The translations under genes were made by a program, and so were the position numbers. Shown piece after piece: positions 14,475-21,343 of a DNA stretch of 21,343 nucleotides. The notes below the pieces were generated by a model. The model saw nothing but the letters and a program-made list of their open reading frames with translations, ran no database searches and was not told where the DNA came from. The stretch is from Clostridiales bacterium UBA1740. GTDB taxonomy: Bacteria > Bacillota > Clostridia > Oscillospirales > CAG-272. The stretch spans positions 1-21,343 of the forward strand of contig DCHY01000020.1 of the NCBI GenBank assembly GCA_002315715.1, in the 5' to 3' direction. Numbering within the stretch: the stretch's first letter is position 1; the number at the start of each line of letters is the position of its first letter.

Positions 14475-15848
14475 TCACGGCAGTTTCGGTGTTTTGGATA
14501 GACTGGCGGCGATTTCGTCGTCGGTGGGGACGTAGTCGCTCATCACGCCGTCGTGATATTTTCCGTATGAAACCATATCGAAATATCCCGTTCCCGTCAA
14601 ACAGAACACGATGGTTTTGGCTTCTCCCGTCTCGCGGCACTTGATGGCTTCGTCCATCGCCACTTTGATGGCGTGGGCGCTTTCGGGCGCCGGCAAAATG
14701 CCTTCAATGCGAGCAAAATATTCGGCAGCGGCAAAGACGTCGGTTTGTTTGACGGCTCTCGCCTCCATCAGTCCCTCGTCGTACAGTTCGGAGAGGGTGG
14801 AACTCATGCCGTGATAGCGAAGACCGCCGGCATGGTTGGGCGCCGGCATAAAGCCGCTGCCAAGCGTGTACATTTTGGCAAGCGGACAAACGCGCCCGGT
14901 GTCGCAGAAGTCATAAAGATACTTGCCGCGCGTCAGCGTCGGACAGCTGGCAGGCTCAACCGCTATGATTTGATAATCGGCTTTTCCGCTGATTTTCTCG
15001 CCCATAAAGGGAGCAATCAAACCGCCGAGATTGGAACCGCCGCCGGCACAGCCGATGACGATATCGGCCTTGACGCCGTACTTGTCGAGCGCCGCTTTCG
15101 TCTCAAGACCGATGATAGATTGATGAAGCATAACCTGCGAGAGCACACTGCCAAGCACGTAACGATAGCCTTCTCTCGTCGTGGCGGCTTCCACGGCTTC
15201 CGAAATGGCACAGCCGAGGCTTCCCGTCGTTCCCGGAAATTCGGCGTTGATTTTTCTGCCGACTTCGGTCAAAAGAGAGGGGGACGGGGTCACGTCCGCA
15301 CCGTAGGTGCGCATGACCTCTCGGCGGTGGGGCTTTTGCTCGTACGAGCATTTGACCATAAACACTTTGCAGTCAAGACCGAAATAGGAACATGCCATCG
15401 AGAGTGCAGTGCCCCACTGACCGGCACCCGTTTCGGTCGTCACGCCGACGAGACCTTGCTCTTTGGCATAGTACGCCTGCGCAATAGCGGAATTGAGTTT
15501 GTGGCTGCCGCTTGTGTTATTGCCTTCAAATTTATAATAAATTTTTGCCGGCGTGCCGAGCTTCTTTTCAAGACAGTACGCACGCACAAGGGGAGAGGGA
15601 CGGTACATCTTGTAAAAATCCACGATTTCATCGGGAATGGGGATAAAGCGGTCGGTGTCGTTGAGTTCCTGTCTTGCCAATTCCCGACAGAAAATAGGCT
15701 CGAGTTCTTCCTCGGTGATCGGCTTGCCCGTGGCGGGATTCAAGAGCGGTGCCGGCTTTTTCTTCATATCGGCGCGCAAGTTATACCACGCGCGCGGCAA
15801 CTCACGCTCTTCGAGATAGATTTTGTAAGGGATTTCTTTCTTTTCCAT
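14475..15848 (-). CDS. trpB: Tryptophan synthase beta-like PLP enzyme (TrpB2 type)
   Basis: A 457-residue fold-type II PLP enzyme that condenses indole with serine to give tryptophan. Visible elements are GSHKLNSA (114-121) with the Schiff-base lysine K117, TTETGAGQWG (137-146) with catalytic E139, and the phosphate-binding GCAGGGSN (267-274). The long N-terminal extension (MEKKEIPYKIYLEERELPRAWYN...) and RPSPL...LGTPAKIYYKFEGNN mark the TrpB2 subgroup, which often works without TrpA. ATG 15848 follows AAGGAGA; a longer in-frame start at 15908 lies in the T-box terminator and is rejected. No other trp gene is in the window, so salvage of free indole is the likely role. The Trp-specific T-box upstream supports the tryptophan assignment over other PLP reactions. 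Confidence 0.93.
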   Translation of the reverse strand: MEKKEIPYKIYLEERELPRAWYNLRADMKKKPAPLLNPATGKPITEEELEPIFCRELARQELNDTDRFIPIPDEIVDFYKMYRPSPLVRAYCLEKKLGTPAKIYYKFEGNNTSGSHKLNSAIAQAYYAKEQGLVGVTTETGAGQWGTALSMACSYFGLDCKVFMVKCSYEQKPHRREVMRTYGADVTPSPSLLTEVGRKINAEFPGTTGSLGCAISEAVEAATTREGYRYVLGSVLSQVMLHQSIIGLETKAALDKYGVKADIVIGCAGGGSNLGGLIAPFMGEKISGKADYQIIAVEPASCPTLTRGKYLYDFCDTGRVCPLAKMYTLGSGFMPAPNHAGGLRYHGMSSTLSELYDEGLMEARAVKQTDVFAAAEYFARIEGILPAPESAHAIKVAMDEAIKCRETGEAKTIVFCLTGTGYFDMVSYGKYHDGVMSDYVPTDDEIAASLSKTPKLP

Positions 15849-15866
15849 TGTCTTCTCCTTTCGAAT

Positions 15867-15900
15867 AAAAAAAGCCCCGATTATCCTTCGATAATCGGGG
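15867..15900 (-). terminator. T-box terminator of trpB2
   Basis: On the minus strand CCCCGATTATC-GAAG-GATAATCGGGG (11 bp, 15875-15885 with 15890-15900) is followed by C and seven T. It ends 19 bases before ATG 15848 and competes with the T-box antiterminator. Confidence 0.92.
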
Positions 15901-16128
15901 CGATACATATCGCGGTGCCACCCGGTTTGGTAGAAATCTACCCACTCATGCGTACGAAAATACGCCGCCGTTGTTTACGGAGTGCCGCTCCGTCTTCCAT
16001 ACTTGCCGAGGCTTTCCGGTTGCCCTCCGGAGTCCATTCGGTACGCCCACTCTCACCGCGATTTCACCATCCGCGGCTCTCTGTGCAGAACGGTTTCGTA
16101 CTTACTTCTCTCCGTCATCGGTTTATTA
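15867..16128 (-). ncRNA. Tryptophan-specific T-box riboswitch
   Basis: The minus-strand leader contains the T-box sequence GGTGGCACCGCG (15911-15922) before a terminator. A long stem I begins near GGAGAGAAGTAAGTACG, with an AGAGAG-type segment and GGUGAAAUCGCGGUGAGAGUG. The specifier loop reads CCGAAUGGACUCC, with codon UGG (16034-16036) followed by A as usual, specifying tRNA-Trp. The antiterminator bulge UGGC pairs with an acceptor end GCCA, consistent with a G discriminator as in bacterial tRNA-Trp. Uncharged tRNA-Trp should stabilise the antiterminator and switch on trpB2. Confidence 0.95.
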
Positions 16129-16135
16129 TGCTACC

Positions 16136-16164
16136 ATCATAGCAACTCTCGTTTTATTTGTCAA
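16136..16164 (-). promoter_or_regulatory. Promoter of T-box/trpB2 transcript
   Basis: TTGACA (16159-16164), a 17-base spacer and an extended TGCTATGAT (-10 at 16136-16141) on the minus strand; start near 16129. Confidence 0.87.
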
Positions 16165-16174
16165 GAAAATTTTC

Positions 16175-16200
16175 AAAAAAAGTTTGAAAATCGTTTTTCA
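16175..16200 (-). terminator. Weak possible terminator after small SHOCT-like gene
   Basis: On the minus strand TGAAAA-ACGA-TTTTCA (6 bp, A/T-rich) followed by AAC and seven T overlaps the stop codon of the small gene. The stem is weak, so termination before the trpB2 promoter may be incomplete. Confidence 0.4.
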
Positions 16201-16383
16201 CGGTTTCTCGCTCTTTAGAAAAGCCTCCATCCCCATCTTTTCGGTGAGACCGCAAAGGCTCTTTTGATATTGCTCTTTGGAAATAGCCCCGCTTGAGAGA
16301 AAGGTGTCGAGCAGTTTCTTTTGCGAAAGATACAACTCGATTTTCTTTTCTTCGGGGGAAAGTTCCTTATTTTCGTTTTCCAT
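16198..16383 (-). CDS. Small SHOCT-like protein (61 aa)
   Basis: A 61-residue charged protein. The core, ELYLSQKKLLDTFLSSGAIS followed by KEQYQKSLCGLTEKMG (about 16-51), is a helical pair with the SHOCT-like pattern (LLxxGxISxxxYxxxLxxL) found as short stand-alone genes in many Bacillota. Its function is unknown; SHOCT motifs are thought to mediate oligomerisation or interaction. ATG 16383 has GAGG seven bases upstream, and that site overlaps the stop region of the GNAT gene (stop at 16392-16394), so translation is probably coupled. Longer in-frame upstream codons run through the GNAT gene and look spurious. Confidence 0.75.
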   Translation of the reverse strand: MENENKELSPEEKKIELYLSQKKLLDTFLSSGAISKEQYQKSLCGLTEKMGMEAFLKSEKP

Positions 16384-16391
16384 AGGTAACC

Positions 16392-17165
16392 TCATTCTGC
16401 GTTCATGGCATCTACAAAAGTTTTCTCTTTGACGGTCAGTTCCACCCATGCCGGGCGAAAACCGCAGGCGAGGGCGTTGCCTACGGATGGCAAATTGGAC
16501 CAAGCGGCACAGTAAAACGGAACTTTACCGCGCTTGAGAATTTCAATAGCCAACTTGCTCGTCAGCGCCGCGGCAATGCCGCGACGGCGATAGGGAGGCA
16601 AAACGTCGACTCCGATTTGCCACATTCCGTCGCAATCGGCGGAGGCACCGGCAAGTCCCACGAGGACGTCGCCGTCGTATGCCCCGACGCCAAGCACGTC
16701 GAGTTGTTTGCGCTTTTCACACAGAGCGTTTTGCCATTTTGGAAGATACAAGTCGCAAAAATCGCGGCTTTCCAGCAGTTTCAAGGGGTATTGACAGGGG
16801 TTTTCGCGGAGCAAGTCGAGTTTCGGCAAAAAATACTCCGCCATAAAACAAACGCGATAGCCGTCTTTCTCAAAGCAGTCGTCAAGCACGTGCAAGTTCG
16901 GCGTTTCAAAACAGTGTGCCGCTTGAAACTTGTTTAGATAAGACAAAACGGCGGGGCGGTATTTGTCGTCCACCGACGCCACGACGTTGTTTCCGTAGGA
17001 AATCAGATTGCAAACGAAGGGCAGCGTCAAATACTTGCGTGCTTGCGGATGGACTTTTGACGTCACCGCCACGTTTTCCGATTTCAAAAAATCTTTCCAA
17101 TCGCAACCGGCATCCATCGCCGATTGTTCCATGGCTATTTTCAAAATATCGTTATCGGTCATCAT
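16392..17165 (-). CDS. GNAT family N-acetyltransferase
   Basis: A 257-residue protein with the GNAT fold in its C-terminal half. Motif A reads IGVDVLPPYRRRGIAAALTS (184-203), with the RRRGIA acyl-CoA loop. The later WSNLPSVGNALACGFRPAWVEL (222-243) is the family's motif B and the usual N-x-x-S-x-x-x-A-x-x-x-GF pattern. The N-terminal 150 residues form a separate, poorly conserved domain that probably shapes the acceptor site. The substrate is unknown. ATG 17165 lies four bases after the CDF transporter stop, with no good ribosome binding site, so it is probably translated by coupling. Confidence 0.88.
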   Translation of the reverse strand: MMTDNDILKIAMEQSAMDAGCDWKDFLKSENVAVTSKVHPQARKYLTLPFVCNLISYGNNVVASVDDKYRPAVLSYLNKFQAAHCFETPNLHVLDDCFEKDGYRVCFMAEYFLPKLDLLRENPCQYPLKLLESRDFCDLYLPKWQNALCEKRKQLDVLGVGAYDGDVLVGLAGASADCDGMWQIGVDVLPPYRRRGIAAALTSKLAIEILKRGKVPFYCAAWSNLPSVGNALACGFRPAWVELTVKEKTFVDAMNAE

Positions 17166-17169
17166 TCAG

Positions 17170-18306
17170 TCAAACAAACTCCGTTTCGATAGTCAACTCG
17201 ATTCGGTAGTCGGGATAGAGTTCCTTCATATACGCTTCAAATTGCGCGCGAACGCCGTCCCAGTCGGACAGGGCATAGTCCACGATAAAATCGACGTAGA
17301 TACGGCCGTCGGCGGAGTCGATATACACGGCGTGAAAACTCTTGATATGTTCGTTTTGTCTGATAAAATCACGCACGTTTGTGCGGAGTTCCTTAATCTT
17401 TTCCCCGTCGTTATCCACGGCGTAAATGCCGAAAACCATAGTGACCTTGTACTCGTGCATAATGCGAAGTTGCAGACTGTGAATCACCTGGTACAGTTCC
17501 CCGACCGTCTTTTTGTGGTCGATTTCCACGTTGACGGAGCCGGACCAAGCCTCGGGACCGTAGTTGTGAAGCATCATATCGGCGGCGGAAAGAATGCCGT
17601 CGGTTTTCATAATCTCTTTGTAAATTTTGACGGCAAGGTCGTGATCGCCGGGTCGACCGAGAATGTCACCGAGCGTTTCCTTCAGCGAGTCAAATCCGGC
17701 TTTGATGATCAAAAGGGAAATCAAAACGCCGGCGTAGGCGTCAAGCGATAAGCCGAAAATCAAGAACACGAGCGACGCCGCGATGGTGATGACCGAGGCA
17801 AACGAGTCGTTTCGGCATTCCGTTCCGACGGCGACGAGCGAAACGGAGTCGGCCTTGTGTCCCATTTTGACGGTATAAAGACCGAGACAGAATTTGATAA
17901 CCGCCGTTACGCCGATGATGGCAATCGAAATATACGAAACGCTCATCGGTTCGGGGTTGAAAATCAACTTGACGGAACTTATCATCATTTCGATACCGGT
18001 AAAGAGGATAAAGCCCGAAATGATAAGCCCCGACAGATATTCGATTCGACCGTAGCCGAAGGGGTGCTTTTCGTCGGGATGCTTTCTCGCGAGTTTGGCA
18101 CCGATCAGCGTCATGATGGAACTGAGGGCATCCGTCGCGTTGTTGGCACCTTCCGTGACGATGGCGATAGAAGAAACCAAAAGACCGATGACGATTTTTG
18201 CCGCCGCAATGAAGACGTTGGCGATAATGCCGAGAAAGGACGTCCTCGTGATAATGCCTTCTCTGGAATCGAGGGAAGGCTTGAAGATTTTTTTGATGTT
18301 TTCCAT
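17170..18306 (-). CDS. Cation diffusion facilitator family divalent metal transporter
   Basis: A 378-residue CDF protein with about six membrane segments in residues 22-205. Signature parts are AIVTEGANNATDALSSIMTL (48-67) and ARKHPDEKHPFGYGRIEYL (73-91). The predicted metal site is N55/D59 in TM2 and E163/D167 in TM5 (TECRNDSF), not the HxxxD of zinc-type members, which suggests Mn or another metal rather than Zn; this is inference. The cytoplasmic tail (about 220-378) is roughly twice the usual length and looks like two ferredoxin-like domains in tandem (222-298 and 300-376). The start is ATG 18306 with GAGG five bases upstream; an in-frame TTG seven codons earlier is rejected. It is the first gene of an operon with GNAT and SHOCT-like genes. 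Confidence 0.93.
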   Translation of the reverse strand: MENIKKIFKPSLDSREGIITRTSFLGIIANVFIAAAKIVIGLLVSSIAIVTEGANNATDALSSIMTLIGAKLARKHPDEKHPFGYGRIEYLSGLIISGFILFTGIEMMISSVKLIFNPEPMSVSYISIAIIGVTAVIKFCLGLYTVKMGHKADSVSLVAVGTECRNDSFASVITIAASLVFLIFGLSLDAYAGVLISLLIIKAGFDSLKETLGDILGRPGDHDLAVKIYKEIMKTDGILSAADMMLHNYGPEAWSGSVNVEIDHKKTVGELYQVIHSLQLRIMHEYKVTMVFGIYAVDNDGEKIKELRTNVRDFIRQNEHIKSFHAVYIDSADGRIYVDFIVDYALSDWDGVRAQFEAYMKELYPDYRIELTIETEFV

Positions 18307-18335
18307 AAGAACCTCGTAATGTTTCAATCAATGCC

Positions 18336-18364
18336 ATTATAGCAAAAAATGACGGGAAATGCAA
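18336..18364 (-). promoter_or_regulatory. Promoter of CDF operon
   Basis: TTGCAT (18359-18364), a 17-base spacer and an extended TGCTATAAT (-10 at 18336-18341) on the minus strand; start near 18329. The -35 and spacer contain one copy of an 18-base sequence also found at 5043-5060. Confidence 0.78.
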
Positions 18365-18461
18365 CGAATCTGCGAGAATAAAAATAACGAACGCGCTGTT
18401 TTGACAAACGAGAAAACCGCGCAAGGAAAAGCGTCTGCCTTAAAACAAAAGAAACTGTCTC

Positions 18462-18490
18462 TTGAAAAGCGCACCGAAATGTGATATGAT
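18462..18490 (+). promoter_or_regulatory. Promoter of SGNH esterase/glycosidase operon
   Basis: TTGAAA (18462-18467), a 17-base spacer and an extended TGATATGAT (-10 at 18485-18490), start near 18497. Between the two divergent promoters (18394-18423) lies an imperfect inverted repeat GCGCTGTTTT...AAAACCGCGC that could be an operator, but no regulator is linked to it. Confidence 0.78.
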
Positions 18491-18526
18491 AAAAGAAAAT
18501 ATCGCGTACCGTGATAGGAGAAAAAG

Positions 18527-19903
18527 ATGGCAGAAAAAATGAACGCTTTTCGCTTGACCAAAGCGCCGCAAAACGGGGCAGTCCTTCAAAGAATCAACGA
18601 CCGTGCCGCCTTCGAAGTGTGTGGCGAATTTTTTGCGGATCCGACCGACGACACCGAACAGTCGATGTCTTTCATCGCCGATAAAGTCGTCGTCCGTATG
18701 ATTTCGGAAAACGACGGTGCCGCCGTTACTCCGTATTTCCCCGTCAAAAGCGAGGACGGTTTGCACTTTTCCGCTTGCGTTACGGACGTCCCGACCGGCG
18801 GTCCGTACACGCTCGACGTCAGCTACTTAAACCGCGAAAGATGTTCGCAGTATCCGATGCGCGGAGAACGCCGCCGTCACATTTTCGTCGGTGACGTATA
18901 TCTTGTCGCCGGACAGAGCAATGCCGCCGGCATGGGAATGGGACGGGTGAGTGAAGAAGTGACAGAAGCCGTCCGCGTCTATCGAAATTTGTCGTATTGG
19001 GACGTTGCTTCGTTCCCGTTGACTGACTATGACTATGCCAAACAAAGCATGATGCTTTCTTTCGGCAAAAGAATTTGGGAGAAAGCGCACGTCCCCGTCG
19101 GCTTGATTCCGATCGCCATGGGCGGCGCTCCGATTGAACGCTTCCTTCTTGACAAAAAAGGCGATTTGTATCGCAAAACGCTAACCGCACTTGACAAATG
19201 CGGCACCGATATCTGTGCAGTTCTTTGGTATCAGGGTTGTAACGAGGGCGGTGAGCGCTGGACGACCGAACAGTATTTAGAGGCGTTTGCTTCCTTCGTC
19301 AATCACCTGCGCTCCGATTTGCAAAATCCCACCCTCCCCGTATTTACCTTCCAACTCAACCGCTATATCATTCCGCAGGATGAGCCGTCCTTGGCGGAGA
19401 GTTACAGCGCCATTCGCGAGGCACAAAGAAGAGCCGCCTTGCAAATAGCGAACGTCTTCGTCTTGCCGACCGTGGACGGCGCTTCGCTTTCCGATTTCAT
19501 CCACGGAAGCGCCGCGACCAACCGCGTGCTCGGCGAACGCTTAGCGGCACAGGTTCTGCCGACCCTCTACGGACGCGGCAGAGAACTTCTTGTCCCTTCC
19601 GTTCAAAGCATCAAAGCCATATCCCCCAGAGAACTTCTTTTGACCTTCGACGGTATTCAATCCTTCCTCTATGATTTTCACGCCGGCGTGCGCCTGCCGA
19701 TTCGGGTGGAAATGAAAGAAAAAGTGATTTCGATTGCCTCGTATTCTATTTCCGCCAACCAACTTCGCGTGACGCTCGAAGAAGACGTCGCCGAAGGGGC
19801 AACCGTCAGTGCACAGTACGGCAACGACCCGAAATATTGGCTTTGCGATTACGATTCGCAAATTCCTTTGCTTTCCTTTACCCACGTACCCGTTGAATTT
19901 TGA
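18527..19903 (+). CDS. SGNH-hydrolase carbohydrate esterase (sialate O-acetylesterase/CE6-like)
   Basis: A 458-residue esterase. The nucleophile block is VYLVAGQSNAAGMG (124-137), with Ser131 in GQSN. The second conserved block is AVLWYQGCNEGG (231-242), where most relatives have WYQGEsN. The catalytic DxxH is SDFIHG (322-327; D323, H326). An N-terminal beta domain (1-115) and a C-terminal beta domain (about 355-458) flank the SGNH core, as in sialate O-acetylesterase/DUF303 proteins. No signal peptide is present, so it acts in the cytoplasm. It probably removes acetyl groups from imported xylan- or sialate-type oligosaccharides. ATG 18527 has TAGGAG upstream. It is the first gene of an operon with a GH39-like glycosidase starting 14 bases after its stop. 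Confidence 0.9.
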   Translation: MAEKMNAFRLTKAPQNGAVLQRINDRAAFEVCGEFFADPTDDTEQSMSFIADKVVVRMISENDGAAVTPYFPVKSEDGLHFSACVTDVPTGGPYTLDVSYLNRERCSQYPMRGERRRHIFVGDVYLVAGQSNAAGMGMGRVSEEVTEAVRVYRNLSYWDVASFPLTDYDYAKQSMMLSFGKRIWEKAHVPVGLIPIAMGGAPIERFLLDKKGDLYRKTLTALDKCGTDICAVLWYQGCNEGGERWTTEQYLEAFASFVNHLRSDLQNPTLPVFTFQLNRYIIPQDEPSLAESYSAIREAQRRAALQIANVFVLPTVDGASLSDFIHGSAATNRVLGERLAAQVLPTLYGRGRELLVPSVQSIKAISPRELLLTFDGIQSFLYDFHAGVRLPIRVEMKEKVISIASYSISANQLRVTLEEDVAEGATVSAQYGNDPKYWLCDYDSQIPLLSFTHVPVEF

Positions 19904-19917
19904 AAGGAAATATGAAT

Positions 19918-21321
19918 ATGAACGTCAACTATTCCTACGATTTTTCAAAAAAACTGCGCCCGATGCGCGCCATGCACGGCGTCGGTCAGCCCCCGATTTC
20001 GGGACAGGATTATTCCATGTTCGACTATCTTTCGGACGCCGGCATTCCGTATTCCCGCATGCACGACGTCGGCGGCGCCTTCGGCGGCAACCTCTTTATC
20101 GACATTCACAACGTTTTTCGCGACTTTGACGCCGACGAAACGAAACCCGAAAATTACGATTTCACCTTCACGGACCTCATGCTGGCGGAACTTCACAAGC
20201 GCGGCGTGCAAATCATCTACCGCTTGGGTGAAACGATTGAAAACTACCATTATATCAAGGCATATCGCATCTTTCCGCCGAAAGACCCCGCCAAATGGGC
20301 GCGCATTTGCGAGCATATCATCCGCCACTACAACGAGGGATGGGCTGACGGTCTTCACCTCGGCATCCGCGATTGGGAGATTTGGAACGAGCCCGATAAC
20401 GGCAGAGACGATACCGAGAACCAAATGTGGCACGGCACGCCCGAGCAGTTCTTTGAACTCTACACCGTAACCGCCAAACATCTCAAAAAAGTTTTCGGCG
20501 ACACCATCCGTGTCGGCGGTTTTGCCACCTGCGGCTTCCGTCACATCTTCACAAAACCCGAAAAATTCGGCGTTACCGCAGAATTCTCCGACGATCCTTC
20601 CTATGCATCCGAACGCGCCCAAAACTTCATGCGTTGGTTTGAAATGTTCTTTGCCCATATCAAAAAAGAAAACGCCCCCATCGACTTTTTCTCTTGGCAC
20701 AGTTATCTCACCACCGAGAGAACCGTCATTTGCGCCAACTACGTCGACAAACGCTTGGCGGAACTCGGCTACGCGGGACTCCCCACTCAGTGCAACGAAT
20801 GGAACAACGTGACCGAGGACAGATGCGACCACGCCATAGCCTACAAGATTGCCGTCCGTCTGCGCGGAACGCCCATGGCATCCGCCATGACCCTCGGTAT
20901 GATGTGCGCTATGCAAACGAATACCAATACGGAAATTATGTGTTACTACGACGCCCGTTGCGCCGTGTCGAGCTACGCCGCCATGTTTGATCCCATGACG
21001 GAGAAACCCTTCAAACTCTATTACGCTTTTCCCGCATTCAACGAACTGTACCGCTTGGGCACCGAAGTAGCCTTCGAAGGCGGCGCCCGCCACGTGTATT
21101 CCTTGGCGGCGACCGACGGTGAAAAACGCGCGGTCCTCGTGGTCAACGCCACCGAGGAAGACGCCGTCGTTTCGACCAACCTGTCGGGCATGACGAACGC
21201 CTATCTCTTGGACGAGACGCACGACCTTGACGCCGCGCCTATGAATCCGACGAAGTTCACGCTTCCTGCCGGCACCTTCGTTTTGCTCACGGATTACGAA
21301 ATATCTTTCCGCCACCGCTAA
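19918..21321 (+). CDS. GH39-like clan GH-A glycoside hydrolase (beta-xylosidase type)
   Basis: A 467-residue TIM-barrel glycosidase. The acid/base motif is WEIWNEPDNG (153-162) with Glu158. The likely nucleophile is Glu294 in PTQCNEWNN (289-297), at the end of a late barrel strand. Other family-like parts are SRMHDVGGAFGGNLFID (46-62) and DFFSWHSYL (256-264). A C-terminal beta domain (about 380-467) follows, as in GH39 beta-xylosidases. No signal peptide is seen, so it should act on imported oligosaccharides. Xylosidase activity is an inference; alpha-iduronidase-like or other GH39/GH-A activity is possible. ATG 19918 is preferred because AAAGGA lies nine bases upstream; ATG 19912 would be only three bases from it. 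Confidence 0.87.
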   Translation: MNVNYSYDFSKKLRPMRAMHGVGQPPISGQDYSMFDYLSDAGIPYSRMHDVGGAFGGNLFIDIHNVFRDFDADETKPENYDFTFTDLMLAELHKRGVQIIYRLGETIENYHYIKAYRIFPPKDPAKWARICEHIIRHYNEGWADGLHLGIRDWEIWNEPDNGRDDTENQMWHGTPEQFFELYTVTAKHLKKVFGDTIRVGGFATCGFRHIFTKPEKFGVTAEFSDDPSYASERAQNFMRWFEMFFAHIKKENAPIDFFSWHSYLTTERTVICANYVDKRLAELGYAGLPTQCNEWNNVTEDRCDHAIAYKIAVRLRGTPMASAMTLGMMCAMQTNTNTEIMCYYDARCAVSSYAAMFDPMTEKPFKLYYAFPAFNELYRLGTEVAFEGGARHVYSLAATDGEKRAVLVVNATEEDAVVSTNLSGMTNAYLLDETHDLDAAPMNPTKFTLPAGTFVLLTDYEISFRHR

Positions 21322-21324
21322 TCC

Positions 21325-21343
21325 AAAAAAAGAGACGCCTCTC
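21325..21343 (+). terminator. Possible start of a terminator, cut by window end
   Basis: After the glycosidase stop, seven A and GAGACGCCTCTC begin what looks like the A-flanked 5' arm of a hairpin. The other arm lies outside the window, so this is only suggestive. Confidence 0.35.

Noticed and set aside
15849..15908. Twenty-residue N-terminal extension of TrpB2
   Set aside because: The codons fall in the T-box terminator hairpin, and AAGGAGA precedes ATG 15848.
18394..18423. Imperfect inverted repeat GCGC-GTTTT...AAAAC-GCGC as a terminator
   Set aside because: It lies between divergent promoters, with no gene to terminate and no U-tract directly after it on the plus strand; at most an operator.
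19945..21315. 456-codon minus-strand open frame opposite the GH39-like gene
   Set aside because: The plus strand encodes clear glycosidase motifs; the minus product has no recognisable domain, and its length follows from the codon composition of the sense gene.

Overview
The window reads as a chromosomal segment of an uncultured Gram-positive, Clostridia-like member of the Bacillota. This rests on AGGAGG-type ribosome binding sites, TTGACA/TATAAT promoters (many with an extended TGn -10), U-tract terminators, a tryptophan T-box, a c-di-GMP-I riboswitch and secreted proteins of a clostridial type. It is gene-dense with moderate GC. I see no tRNA or rRNA gene, no CRISPR array, no transposase and no obvious pseudogene.

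Positions 1-4960 (minus strand) hold the most distinctive region. A consensus promoter (4930-4958) leads into a c-di-GMP class I riboswitch (about 4833-4910). The 3' strand of its P1 helix is also the 5' arm of a terminator (4806-4844). Four genes for membrane-anchored or exported proteins follow. Three are 287-314 residue proteins with a membrane/signal segment ending in an aromatic AW[FIL]xS-type motif, and two of these share a PGSV[LM]K[MV]T motif. The fourth is a large GLUG-like protein that runs off the left edge. I read this as a c-di-GMP-switched surface-structure operon of unknown type, probably switched on by the ligand.

Positions 5092-11313 (minus strand) hold housekeeping and stress genes. 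They are a YitT-family membrane protein, an EamA/DMT exporter, a three-gene operon (MerR regulator with a GyrI-like sensor domain, a stand-alone GyrI-like protein, a GNAT acetyltransferase) behind a 19-bp-spacer MerR-type promoter, and a second three-gene operon (CrtO-like membrane protein, Nudix hydrolase, AlkD-like DNA alkylation repair protein). The end of the second operon overlaps the MerR promoter.

Positions 11335-14460 (plus strand) hold two separately transcribed genes. One is a divergent SLC1/DAACS-type symporter with a degenerate histidine-kinase-like ATPase domain fused to its N-terminus. The other is an acidic cytoplasmic protein that I do not recognise.

Positions 14475-18364 (minus strand) hold a tryptophan-synthase beta-like enzyme (TrpB2 type) under a T-box with a UGG (Trp) specifier, then an operon of a cation diffusion facilitator, a GNAT acetyltransferase and a 61-residue SHOCT-like small protein.

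Positions 18462-21343 (plus strand) hold a two-gene glycan operon. A cytoplasmic SGNH (sialate/acetylxylan esterase-like) hydrolase is followed by a GH39-like clan GH-A glycosidase, which suggests that imported acetylated oligosaccharides are finished inside the cell.
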